From: Terebella lapidaria
Lineage: Eukaryota > Annelida > Polychaeta > Terebellida > Terebellidae
DNA length: 64,000 bases
Assembly (NCBI GenBank): GCA_949152475.1
Contig: OX424561.1
Location: 27,398,481-27,462,480 of the forward strand
Direction of reading: 5' to 3'
Of this stretch, positions 11,995-23,065 are shown in pieces. The position numbers and the translations under genes are program-made. The notes under the pieces were generated by a model. It saw only the letters and a program-made list of their open reading frames with translations, was not told the DNA's origin and did no database searches. Each line of letters opens with the position of its first letter. Positions within the stretch are counted from its first letter, which is position 1.

Positions 11995-13440
11995 TTAGGT
12001 TACCGTACCTATGGTCCGATAACCTATTGGCATGGCGTTGCGTCCGTCGTCTGTCGTCTGTCGTCCGATGTCCGTCGTCGTCCGTCGTCGTCGTCGTCGT
12101 CCACATTTTTATCTTTTTTGTTTACGGGCGAATTCTTCTGAAATTTTGCACAAAAATACTTAAAAATAATTCAAGAAGGAGGTATTTTTTAGTTTTTTTA
12201 TTTTCGCATTTTTTTCAAAATGACGGCCGTTTTCGACGAAAAATGCCTGATTTTGGACTTTGGTGGGCATTTTCTCAAAATCTGTTCAGTAACTTTTTCT
12301 CTTTTTGATACATAACACTCCTCATATGTACTCCTATGATGTCTATAAATTTCGTTGCGCTTGAATCGCTCGAAGTGGGCCATTTTTACCCAAACTCGGC
12401 CCAATTGGGACTTTCCCATGTTAAATTCTCCTATGCTTTATAATGGGACACATTATGCCTAATATCTCACTTGATATTGAGATTAGAGACTAGGAATCAA
12501 TTGTGGACATATAGGAAATGATATATGCTGAATATTCTCGTGACCTTGAATTTGACCTCTGACCTCAGTTTCAAGGTCAGAGCACAAAATGGCTTATATC
12601 TCGCTTATTATCGATTCTACAGCTTAGGAATCAATTGTGGACATATAGGAAATGATATATGCTGAATATTCTCGTGACCTTGAATTTGACCTCTTACCTC
12701 AGTTTCAAGGTCAGAGCACAAAATGGCTAATATCTCGCTTATTATCGACTCTACAGCTTAGGAATCAATTGTGGACATATAGGATATGATATATGCTGAA
12801 TATTCTGATGACCTTGAATTCGACCTTCGACCTCATTTTCAAGGTCACAGGACAAAATGGCTAATATCTCGCTTGTTATTGACTTTACAGCTTAGCAATC
12901 AATTATGAACATATAGGAAATGATATATGCAGATTATTGTCATGACCTTGAATTTGACCTTTGACCTCTTTTTCAAAGTCACAGGACAGACAGGCTAATA
13001 TCTCACTTATTATCTATTTTACAGCTTAGGAATCGATTGTGGACATATAGGAAATGATATATGCTGAATATTCTCGTGACCTTGAATTTGACCTCTGACC
13101 TCATTTTCAAGGTCTAAGGACAAACTGGCTCATATCTTGCTCCTCCATTGACTGTATGGCTTGGGAATCAATTGTGGACATGATATAGAAAATGATATAC
13201 ATTGAATATTTTGATGACCTTGAATTTGACCTTTGCCCCTTCATTTTCAAGGCCACAGCACAAAATTGCTTATATCTATCTGATTATTGAATTTACAGCT
13301 TAGCAATCAACTGTGGACATGATATATGCTTAATGTTATATATGCTGAATATTCTCTTGACCTTGAATTCAACCAGTGACCTGGCTAACATCTAAAATAT
13401 TAAACATTGTCCGGTAACCTATCTTCGGCCCTTGGCCTAA
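11995..13440 (+). repeat. Family A repeat, complete copy
   Basis: This is the cleanest copy. It starts TTAGGTTACCGTACC, with the reverse partner GGTCCGATAACCT a few bases on (hairpin), then (GTCCGTC)n and a T-rich part with AAAATGACGGCCGTTTT. About seven tandem units follow; two consecutive ones start at 12626 and 12760, a 134-bp period. It ends GTCCGGTAACCTATC then GGCCCTTGGCCTAA, which is again able to fold. A perfect DR1 motif TGACCTTTGACCT lies at 12955-12967. It sits inside the 11739-14735 element. It is closely similar, inverted, to 17891-19316. Confidence 0.8.
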
Positions 13441-14692
13441 TTTGTTCTGGTGTTACAAATTCTGTCACATAGCATAGGAAAGGTACATGGATGTTGCTAT
13501 GAGCAGAGAGCTCTTTCCTATGGGTCGTGAGTCTGGTCAGACCTCCTGAAATGACAAATCGCGACAAAGCTCATTCAGTACATGTAACGGCTGTTCGTTC
13601 ATGTGCAATCAATCACCCAGCGGCCCGAAACATGGCTATGGCCTTCCCATGTTAAATTTCCATAAGAAAATGGAGAAATCGACTTCGTTTAAAAAATATT
13701 GTTCACCAATTAATTCAGCCTGCAAAATCAGTTTGGTTTTGATCTGGTTCTCACTTTAAAGTACTAGGAACATGAAAATATGATGTGAACTCAAATGATA
13801 GACCTGGTTTTGCTGAGTAAAATGCAGTTTACTGCATGCCAATATCTCTATTGGTTAAAAAGTTATGGCCATTTGAATGTCACATTTTGGCAGGTTATGA
13901 CATAGGCTGGATTGAACACTTCATGGATTTTATGAGCAGCTAATTAGTATGCAAATGAGGTATTCGTGACGTAGAAGGGGAATATTTTTAATTAGGCAAG
14001 TTTGAGTCTTAATATAATTGATCTGGTCAGAATTATTGCAAACCTAATCTTCAAACATTGATACGCATGGTCAATAATCAGTGTTGTTCAAAGTGTTACT
14101 GTTGCCATGGTTACTATTCACCTGCTGGAGTCCCTAGCAACCATTGGTTGCTATGGGTCCTAACTGCCAGAAATAGGGGTTTTGACATAATTTGATTATT
14201 GTATATTAATTATGCATGTTTAGTCAATCCATTTTCACCTTTGGTTTTGTTTGCTTATCGATACGACTGTGGATTTGGGCCATAGCAACCCTGGTTGCTA
14301 GGGGCCTTACATCAATACTGGTGACCTTGGCAACTGTCCGGATGTGAAATTCATTGACTATCATTTATGTAGAGCATGTGGAATGAACTTTGTTGAATAA
14401 TTGCAATTTCTTAAGACTTCAATAAGCCAATAAAACCATCTAATTAAAAATTGTTCCCCCTGTGACGTCATGCATACAAATTTGCATATTAATGAGCTAT
14501 ATGATTTTTCAAATTGTACTTTGGGCAATTTGAACTTTGAAACACTGTAACTTTTGAAGGAATCGAGATATTCACATGCTGTAAAAACCGTTCTGCTCAC
14601 ATGGTGCTTTAATCTGAGCTCATATCATATTTTCATGTTCCTACTACTTTAAATTTCATTGCAGACCACAACGTGTCTTATTCTTTTCTGTA
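13441..14692. other. Interior of the 43-bp-TIR element, no gene
   Basis: The longest frame (14361-14600 on the minus strand, 79 residues) has no recognisable motif. The stretch contains repeated GGTTGCTATGGG-type palindromes and an RFX X-box-like site GTTGCCATGGTTAC at 14101-14114. Confidence 0.5.
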
Positions 14693-14735
14693 TAGTCCAA
14701 TATGTTGGCGAATATACTAAATGAACGGACATTAG

Positions 14736-15435
14736 TAAAAAACAGTAAATACTACATACTCATGGACATCATCACAAAAGTAAGTCTCGGTTGGTGATCT
14801 ATATCATGTCGCCCCACTCTCCTGAAAGTTTCGCAACGGAGCATGTAAATGAAAGGATGATCGACCTCGTTATCTATCGGCGATGTTCAACTGTCTGTAT
14901 TCACTGCGTATTCGAACATTTACTAGGGTTGCAGCAGCTATGTCCAAAGTTTGGGATGAATTTCTGTTTATGTGGCGAAGTAAGCGATACACACATGAAG
15001 CAGTAGAAAATTGATATTCCTAACTGTCAGGCGATGCCCACCCTTAATATGTGCATACTAGTATTTATTATCGCCTAATTACCTATGAAAAGGAGAAATC
15101 ATAATCTTGAGGTCCATTCTAGGAGCATTATAAGGTGAAATAAATGCTTGCAATGGATTCACAATCCCAGAAAACCCTTAGTTTGACCATTCACGAAACA
15201 CTTTGATCAAAATTTTACATTTTCAATTTTCATCGATGAGGTTCCAGGAAGCCCAGCCTTGAGCAGCTCTCACAGAGTTAGCTACAGGAATTGAGTTCAA
15301 ACTAACTGATATATGTTAGTAGATGCTTTCATGAAAAAAAAACTTGTTTTTAGAGTAATTTTTTATGTAGATTTGTTTGAAAATTGATAATATTCCCTGA
15401 CTATGAACATTAAACTACTATTAAAGATAAAAGAT
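14736..15435. other. Intergenic stretch, nothing recognised
   Basis: No gene, RNA gene or clear repeat was recognised here. Confidence 0.4.
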
Positions 15436-15526
15436 AAAATATAGACGAACGACGCCGACGACGACGACAGACGCAACGGCATGGCAACAGGTTATCCGAC
15501 CAAAGGTTCGGCAACCCAACAATCGA
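15436..15526 (-). repeat. Family A/B terminal fragment
   Basis: Only the outer end remains: the GACGACGAC-rich tract, GACGCAACGGCATGGCAACA and the hairpin GGTTATCCGACC ... GGTTCGGCAACC, in reverse orientation. Nothing of the tandem-unit body is attached. Confidence 0.7.
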
Positions 15527-15594
15527 CTTCTCACCTTAAAAAGTGATGTCCCGATGGTTTATTTCCACTGTGAGGGTCCTATTGGGTCCTAGTA

Positions 15595-16110
15595 CTGCTA
15601 TCAAGTGTGTAAAAATATTTATCTCGCACGTACGACTTATATCTCGTACGTACGACTTAGTATCTCGTACGTACGAATTTACTTGTACATACAAGTTAAT
15701 AAGTCATACGTACGACTTAATAACTCGTATGTATGACTTATTAACTCGTATGTACGACTTATTACCTCGTACGTACGAGTTAGTAAGTTGTACTCATGAG
15801 ATACTAAGGCATATGTATGACTTAACAAGTCGTACATATGAGTTATTAAGTGGTACGTATGATTTAATAAGATGTATGTACGAGTTAATAAGTCGTTCGT
15901 ACGACTACAAGTCGTACATACGACTTAATAAGTCGTACATACGAGATAGAAGAAATACGTATGAGATACATTTTTTTGCACACTTGATAGCAATACGCTT
16001 CACTATGGAAGCGTATTGCTATCAAGTGTGTAAAATATCTTATCTTGTATGTATGAGTTACATCTCGAAGATACGACTTATCAAGTCAAGTTAATAAGTC
16101 GTACATATGA
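15595..16110. repeat. Palindromic satellite bounded by inverted ATCAAGTGTG termini
   Basis: The array is built from short self-complementary units around TCGTACGTACGACTTA, with variants such as TCGTATGTACGACTTATTA. It begins after CTATCAAGTGTGTAAAA near 15598 and ends with the inverted form near 15975-15990. At 15989-16016 the ends of two such elements face each other (CAATACGCTTC, five bases, GGAAGCGTATTG). An element of the same style starts at about 63905. The 183-codon open frame through it only reads the repeat (RTYDLL-type motifs) and is not a gene. Confidence 0.7.
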
Positions 16111-16129
16111 CTTAATAACGGGTCGGCGA

Positions 16130-16530
16130 AATTTTTTTTTTTGTCCCAAATCAAGTCACTATTCGTTTTGAGCCATTCCCAGCAAAAAAAAGAATTTTTT
16201 TTGGACTTACAAAATTTCACCCAATTTTCCTAGCTGTGCAGAGTAAACTCATAGAACACTTGAAGATAGAGCCTAAGTATTGGCACATTCAAATGGGAAA
16301 TCATATATTGCGGTTTGGGTGATGACCTTGAATTTGACCTTCAATGACCTTGAAAGGTCAAAACGACCTTTTTTGTCAAAAAATGGCCAATTTTAGATTT
16401 TTGATGGCCGTTTTCTCAAAAACTGTTTGATCAGTTTTGAGATTTTTGTTTTAAAACATTCCCCTCATGTACCTCTATGACGTGTATAACTTTCGTTGCC
16501 CTTGAATCGCCGGTCTGCGTGTGGCGGCCA
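16130..16530 (+). repeat. Family B fragment
   Basis: Forward-orientation family B interior: GGGTCGGCG followed by a T-run, then CACTTGAAGATAGAGCCTA and TGACCTTGAAAGGTCA. It ends in GTGTGGCGGCC where the reverse family A copy begins. The head-to-head junction suggests insertion or rearrangement. Confidence 0.6.
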
Positions 16531-17809
16531 AAAAGAGATATTAGCAATTTTTTGCTGTGGCCTTGAAAATGAAAGCAAAGGTCAAACTCAAGGTCATCAA
16601 AATATTCAGTGCATATCATTTTATGTGTCCACAATTGATTCCCAAGCCATACAGTCAATAGAGGAGCAAGATATGAGCCATTTCTCCTGTGACCTTGAAA
16701 ATGAGGTCAGAGGTCAAATTCAAGGTCACGAGAATATTCAGCATATATCATTTCCTATATATCCACAATTGATTCCTAAGCTGTAAAATCGATAATAAGT
16801 GAGATATTAGCCATTTTGTCCTGTGACCTTGAAAATGAGGTCAAAGGTCAAATTCAAGGTCATGACAATAATTTGCATATATCATTTCCTATATGTTCAT
16901 AATTGATTCCTAAGCTGTAAGGTCGATAAGCTGTAAGGTCGAGATATTAGCCATTTTGTCCTGTGACCTTGAAATTGAGGTCGAAGGTCAAATTCAAGGT
17001 CATCAGAATATTCAGCATATATCATTTCCTATATGTCCACAATTGATTCCTAAGCTGTAGAGTCGATAATAAGCGAGATATAAGCCATTTTGTGCTCTGA
17101 CCTTGAAACTGAGGTCAGAGGTCAAATTCAAGGTCACGAGAATATTCAGCATATATTATTTCCTATATGTCCACAATTGATTCCTAAGCTGTAGAGTCGA
17201 TAATAAGCGAGATATAGGCCATTTTGTGCTCTGACCTTGAAACTGAGGTCAGGGGTCAAATTCAAGGTCACGAGAATATTCAGCATATATCATTTCCTAT
17301 ATGTCCACAATTGATTCCTAGTCTCTAATCTCAATATCAAGTGAGATATTAGGCATAATGTGTCCCATTATAAAGCACAGGAGAATTTAACATGGGAAAG
17401 TCCCATTTGGGCCGAGTTTGGGCCAAAATGGCCCACTTCGAGCGATTCAAGCGCAACGAAATTTATAGACATCATAGGAGTACATATGAGGAGTCTTATG
17501 TATCAAAAAGAAAAAAAGTTACCGAACAGATTTTGAGAAAATGGCCGCCAAAGTCCAAAATCAGACATTTTTCGTCGAAAACGGCCGCCATTTTGAAAAA
17601 AATGCGAAAATCAAAAAACTAAAAAATACATCCTTCTTGAATTATTTTTAAGTATTTTTGTGCAAAATTTCAGAAAAATTCGCCCGTAAAAAAAAAAGAT
17701 AAAAATGTGGACGACGACGACGGACGACGACGGACGACGACGGACGACGACGGATGACGGACGCAACGCCATGCCAATAGGTTATCGGACCATAGGTCCG
17801 GTAACCTAA
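16531..17809 (-). repeat. Family A repeat, reverse copy
   Basis: It reads as family A on the minus strand: tandem units at 16531-17340, the unique T-rich part, the GACGAC tract, and the hairpin end AGGTTATCGGACC ... GGTCCGGTAACCT at about 17780-17807. The distal end with GGGCTAA is missing. It carries a perfect AGGTCAAAGGTCA at 16838-16850 and a 76-codon open frame (17392-17622, +) that is conserved among copies. Confidence 0.75.
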
Positions 17810-17810
17810 A

Positions 17811-17890
17811 AAAAGTTACAGACCCGGACGGACGACGGACGAAATACCACGACAATAGCTTTTCGGCCCAAATGGCCGGTAAGCTAAAAA
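17811..17890 (-). repeat. Terminal fragment of a related repeat family
   Basis: The order GACGGACGACGGACG, CCACGACAATAGCTTTTCGG and GGCCGGTAAGCT mirrors the end of family A with different bases. It therefore represents a diverged sister family. It lies exactly between two reverse family A copies. Confidence 0.55.
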
Positions 17891-19223
17891 TTAGGCCAAG
17901 GGCCGAAGATAGGTTACCGGACAATGTTTAATATTTTAGATGTTAGCCAGGTCACTGGTTGAATTCAGGGTCAAGAGAATATTCAGCATATATAACATTA
18001 AGCATATATCATGTCCACAATTGATTGCTAAGCTGTAAATTCAATAATCAGAGATATATTAGCAATTTTGTGCTGTGGCCTTGAAAATGAAGGGGCAAAG
18101 GTCAAATTCAAGGTCATCAAAATATTCAATGTATATCATTTTCTATATCATGTCCACAATTGATTCCCAAGCCATACAGTCAATAGAGGAGCAAGATATG
18201 AGTCAGTTTGTCCTTGGACCTTGAAAATGAGGTCAGAGGTCAAATTCAAGGTCACGAGAATATTCAGCATATATCATTCCTATATGTCCACAATTGATTC
18301 CTAAGCTGTAAAATCGATAATAAGTGAGATATTAGCCTGTTTGTCCTCTGACCTTGAAAATCAGGTCAAAGGTCAAATTCAAGGTCATATATCATTTCCT
18401 ATATGTTAATAATTGATTGCTAAGCTGTTAAGTCGATAACAAGCGAGATATTAGCCATTTTGTCCTGTGACCTTGAAAATGAGGTTGAAAGTCAAATTCA
18501 AGGTCATCAGAATATTCAGCATATATCATTTCCTATATGTCCACAACTGATTCCTAAGCTGTAGAGTCGATAATAAGCGAGATATAAGCCATTTTGTGCT
18601 CTGACCTTGAAACTGAGGTCAGAGGTCAAATTCAAGGTCACGAGAATATTCAGCATATATTATTTCCTATATGTCCACAATTGATTCCTAAGCTGTATAG
18701 TCGATAATAAGCGAGATATAAGCCATTTTGTGCTCTGACCTTGAAACTGAGGTCAGAGGTCAAATTCAAGGTCACGAGAATATTCAGCATATATCATTTC
18801 CTATATGTCCACAATTGATTCCTAGTCTCTAATCTCAATATCAAGTGAGATATTAGGCATAATGTGTCCCATTATAAAGCATAGGAGAATTTAACATGGG
18901 AAAGTCCCATTTGGGCCGAGTTTAGGCCAAAATGGCCCACTTCGAGCGATTCAAGCGCAACGAAATTTATAGACATCATAGGAGTACATATGAGGAGTGT
19001 TATGTATCAAAGAGAGAAAAAGTTACTGAACAGATTTTGAGAAAATGGCCGTCAAAGTCCAAAATCAGGCATTTTTCGTCGAAAACGGCCGCCATTTTGA
19101 AAAAAATGCGAAAATCAAAAAACTAAAAAATACCTCCTTCTTGAATAATTTTTAAGTATTTTTGTGCAAAATTTCAGAAAAATTCGCCCGTAAACAAAAA
19201 AGATAAAAATGTGGACGACGACG

Positions 19224-19261
<38 letters not shown>

Positions 19262-19316
19262 ACGACGGACGCAACGCCACGCCAATAGGTTATCGGACCA
19301 TAGGTACGGTAACCCA
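17891..19316 (-). repeat. Family A repeat, complete reverse copy
   Basis: The ends are TTAGGCCAAGGGCCGAAGAT on the left and the AGGTTATCGGACC hairpin on the right. It is a close reverse-complement match to 11995-13440, including the atypical terminal unit containing CCAGTGACCTGGC in that copy, so both belong to one recent subfamily. It contains a perfect DR1 at 18363-18375 and a conserved 64-codon open frame at 18932-19126 (+). Confidence 0.8.
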
Positions 19317-20465
19317 AAATACAATACAGTTGTGCAATATGCACAGGATATACCTGAGATGATTATCTTAACTCCCGTGTGAAGATTATTCAAATAAAGA
19401 GGTTTGTTTGTCTAGAGGTTTTTGAAAATGACACTGAAAGTCATTACCGTGTCAAATTCAGGGTAAATATTGACGGAAGAAACCTTTTTTCTGGGGAATA
19501 TCAACGTAAATGGGTAGTAATATCTCGGACATCGTATCCCCCCCCCCCCCAATTACGGTGTGTTGATCTTTTGTCCAAAATTTCTGAGCTCAAGTCGGTG
19601 ACAATAACATGACCTGACCCCTAGAGAAAAGAACTAGGCCAGTCACCGACTCAAGATAGGTTGCAGGGTGTGAATATCTATTACCTGCATTTGACTTTCA
19701 TGCCTTCGAACATTTCGAAGTCGGTAACATGATAATAGTTGACCACATCAAAGAGATAGCAACATTTTTGTATCTTGTTAGTATGTGGTTATAGTAAACA
19801 AAAACCTGAAAACAGTATGAAGACCATGACTTGTTTGATTCATTAGATTTTTTATTCTATTTTATGTTTTGCCATCGATGAGTACATTAATGACTTTATG
19901 CAATTATGTATTGCATGCGATGATTATTGTCCTATTGTTTCATGAAGCATTAGTACTGAGTCCAGTAAATACATTCGTGGATAATATATAGGTTCACATA
20001 TATATAGCAAAACATACATGTATAGATTCCCAATTATAATTACCGTTTCGACCTTTCAAGGTCATTGTCGAGTATACAAAAAAAAATGGTGATATTTTCA
20101 TCATCGTTTTGGGAATAACGCATAAATGAGAAAACAAGAAAATTACCTCGATTTTGATTTATAATTTTAGAATTCGACCTAAAGATAACAATGTGGACGG
20201 ACGACGAACGCAACGCCACGACGATAGGTTGTCGAACCATCATGACTGTTTTGTAGCATAAAAACAATGTAGGATGAACAAATTTATAATGCGTGTACAA
20301 ATATGTGGTAAAGTATGGTAAAAGTGCAAGACCAACAAACTGTGTGATTCTCCGTGCTAAATGTTGATGTCCATACATTTATGTGTATGACTCAAGCGGT
20401 GTTAACAGACCATAGACATCAGTTACTGAAGTGTTTGCTGTTCACTTGTGACAAGACTCTCTGAC
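19317..20465. other. Intergenic stretch with a short repeat core and a family A relic
   Basis: A C-run lies at 19540-19549. A core with AACATGACCTGACCCCTAG (about 19606-19624) is shared with 63823-63842. A minus-strand relic of a family A/B end sits at 20040-20245 (GACCTTTCAAGGTCA, GGACGGACGACGAACGCAAC). A minus-strand AATAAA at 19851-19856 could serve the gene that ends at 20466. Confidence 0.45.
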
Positions 20466-22016
20466 TTAGCAGGATCCCTCCGATATTTGCGCTTTACACG
20501 CTCTGTTCACTCTCGAGAGGATGACCCCGTAGCACGCGCTGACGGGTGCGATGGTCGTCATGAGAACGATCGCGACCACAAATGACACCAGGCCCAGGTC
20601 CCGCATCAGAGCTGGGTCGTCCCAAGACAAGGCTGGCTCCTCGGTTGTGTTCTTACCAGCCGAGTACACGTCCAAGCCGTTGATAATCAGCTGGGTCACT
20701 ATTCCGCCGAAACCCATCGTCAGGCCGAACTGGGTGTAGAACTGAGTATGAGAACATGTAATTGCATCAGTTTCGTTTCTCCTATTTTTTTTAGTAAACA
20801 TGGTATATTCGTTTTTTGGTTCTCCGTGTGAATCTGGTCAATAGCTACCGCTTTTTTTTACAAAGCTGCTGGACAATGCCATTTTTTTCAGTGCGTGCAC
20901 AAATTTGTCTAAGTTTGACATACAAAATCTGAATTTTAAAATAGTTTCTCACCGAATTCATACAGTTCCCATGTAATTATACAAAAATAGATATATAGGA
21001 AAATACACGGTCTAATAATACTGCTGTAAACTCGTGCATATGTGTTTTTTATAGTGATGAAACCCAAAATATTCCAATTCAGTCTTCTGTGTTACAAATT
21101 ACCACAATTGTCTTTGTCTATATTAGCGATGTGCACATCATCCGTTTTTGTGGATATATTCAATATCACTGCAAAGTCATGAGAGCGTAGCCTATACCTA
21201 CCAATGATGCTCTGTTGTGGTATGCCAGGATCGGCAGACACAGCAAGACCCCGAGGATCCCGGGGATGAGTGTCTGCAAAGAAACAGTTGTCGATACACT
21301 ATACAATTTTCTTTCTTTGATGATCAAAAGCTGAAAGTTTGCAGAATGTTGCTACTGTTCTTTTAACACGATTGTTACGTAACTATGTGGGGCTAAATGA
21401 GGCTGGATAATTCGAAACAACGTTTCAGATTTTTTATCGGAACCGGGAAAAAACCCTTGCCTCTGCCGAATAGTGGCGGTACTGTAGGCCGCAAACGTCT
21501 GTGTCTGTACTGGAGGCACATTCGCACGATAGGTGTAAGTGTGACCTCTAAAGTGTACGTTCCACGTGTAAGACTCTTACCGCTTCGATTTTGTCGCATT
21601 GCAGGGAGGAAATATGTATCCCGTCACGAGATTATCTTTGTTCGTTTTATTGAGACGTTGCTACAATTTGGAATCGTTCGATCACTTTCGGAAAGTGCAG
21701 GCATTAATAACAAAAATATCGAGAATACAAAATTTCCAGGAGGTCAGTGTTAGTTTCACTAGGAGGGTGGGGGTGTCAGAAACAATCCATTACCGGTATT
21801 TTTTCAAGGCCTAAAGGCTTCTTTGACATAGGCGATAGGCTACTCACGTATATTCCAACCCAGAGGCCGTAGCCAACTTCAATGTCATCGAAGCCAACAT
21901 TGTCCTTGACAAGGAGAACTGACCAGCACGCGATGGCAACAAGCGACGCTGCGATCTGAACTATGCTCGTGATAAGAAGCGCAAACCTGGCACCGGTCTC
22001 GTTTTCTATTGTCTCT
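20466..22016 (-). CDS. Four-transmembrane protein, last three exons (partial, 5' end missing)
   Basis: Three minus-strand exons join in frame: 22016-21848, 21273-21202 and 20741-20466 (stop). All have AG acceptors (on the minus strand) and GT donors, and the two visible introns are phase 0. They encode about 172 residues with four hydrophobic spans: ARFALLITSIVQIAASLVAI, IPGILGVLLCLPILAY, QFGLTMGFGGIVTQLII and VSFVVAIVLMTTIAPVSACY. A polar loop between the third and fourth has an N-glycosylation sequon (NTT). The layout recalls small tetraspan families such as MS4A/CD20-like or claudin-like proteins, but no signature decides. The first visible exon begins with the third base of a codon, so at least one upstream exon with the start Met is missing. 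A GT donor of matching phase at about 24678 is a weak candidate. Confidence 0.6.
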
Positions 22017-22149
22017 CTGTAATAAATAAATATAACGATAAGCAATTTGATATCACCATATCAAAGATCATGTTTCGTTGCTACTACAGGTTGGTGCTGC
22101 ATTCGATGTTTCTTTGCTGCCCGATTAATATTGAAAATCGATAAAATAG

Positions 22150-22485
22150 TTTGGCTAAAGTCAACGTCATTCAACTCTGACCCACTGCGATAATTTCTTC
22201 AATTTTTAAGTTATTCTTCTGAAATTTCAACAGCGTTCATCACGCTTAGCTGCCTAATTTGTTATACAATGCGGAAGAGTTTGGACAGCAAAAAAAAAAA
22301 AGGCCTATTTGGCATAATTCATGGTGAAATTTGGCCTTGGTTTATTGTCCTATCTTTCTGAAATTCCGTACCAAATTAGGCCACAAATAATAATGGAAGC
22401 TGTTCATGCAGCTATCTTAAAAATCAATTAAATAATCGCGAAAAAACAGTGGGTCAGAGTTCAATGACGCCAAGTTTAATGGAGG
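22150..22485. mobile_element. Foldback MITE-like element
   Basis: The arm at 22163-22185 (CGTCATTCAACTCTGACCCACTG-type, 23 bases) pairs with the inverse at about 22448-22470 with one mismatch, and similarity extends into TTTTTAAG and GCCTAATTTG on each side. The loop is non-coding. It lies immediately beside the next MITE and just upstream of the four-span gene's first visible exon. Confidence 0.55.
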
Positions 22486-23065
22486 ACTTCCTAACAAATT
22501 CAAACGCAATTTGGTAACAAATTATTTGAACACACATGAAGTATTCATTCGAATGATTTCAAAATCGAAGAAATCATATTTTTAAAACTACTATCGAATG
22601 TAAAATCGAGAAGAAACTAAACTCCCTCCAACTGGAGAGAATGAATGAGTAGCAACCGATGACGTCATTGTTTTGATGATGCCTCGGGCAACGGAGCACT
22701 TCCAGCATCTTTGGTTCCAGTGAAATGAGCCGCCTGTCGAGGCATCTCTCAAAACAATGACATCACAGAAATGTTTGACGTTTCTGTCAGCCATGCACTG
22801 CCGTGTGGCACATTAAGAAAAAAACTTGCGGATTTTCGGTATTTTTGATGTTATATCTCTCATGTGTTGGCCTTGGTGGTAATAGATTGATACTTACTTC
22901 CGTACGATTTGTTTGTACTGAACAAAAATATACTTATTTCATATGTGAACGAAGCTTAGAGTCTTCTCCATTCAAATGCATTGAAATATATTTGCTATAT
23001 GGAAGTTTAACCATAAAATCCTGGGTCGAAGCCAATACACATCGATAGGAAGTCCTCCTTTAATA
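22475..23065. mobile_element. MITE-like element with GGAGGACTTCCTA termini
   Basis: The left end TTAATGGAGGACTTCCTA (about 22476-22493) is matched by the inverse TAGGAAGTCCTCCTTTAA at about 23045-23062 with one mismatch. Inside is a second inverted repeat around 22660-22768 (TCATTGTTTTGA, GATGCCTCG and their inverses). There is no transposase. A one-unit relic of family A (GGAACTAATTGTGCACATA) follows at 23078-23140. Confidence 0.6.

Larger units (their letters stand above)
11739..14735. mobile_element. DNA transposon-like element with 43-bp perfect terminal inverted repeats
   Basis: The 43 bases at 11739-11781 are the exact reverse complement of 14693-14735. Similarity continues inward (GAAAAGAA segments). 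A second, subterminal inverted repeat pairs about 13752-13796 with 14620-14665 around TAGGAACATGAAAATATGAT. A TA duplication is possible at the ends but cannot be separated from the repeat. No transposase frame is present, so the element is non-autonomous. A complete family A repeat (11995-13440) is inserted in it; without that, the element would be about 1.55 kb. Several GGTTGCTA/TAGCAACC palindromes occur at 14100-14310. Confidence 0.75.

Noticed and set aside
12480-13400. Regularly spaced repeats that might suggest a CRISPR-like array
   Set aside because: The unit is about 134 bp and tandem with degenerate copies throughout, not short identical repeats with unique spacers; the genome is eukaryotic.
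15543-16094. A 183-codon open frame with repeated RTYDLL-like motifs
   Set aside because: It only translates the short palindromic satellite; no start context, domain or splice evidence supports a gene.
21397-21753. 118-codon plus-strand frame within the intron of the four-span gene
   Set aside because: No recognisable domain and no splice support; composition resembles intron sequence.
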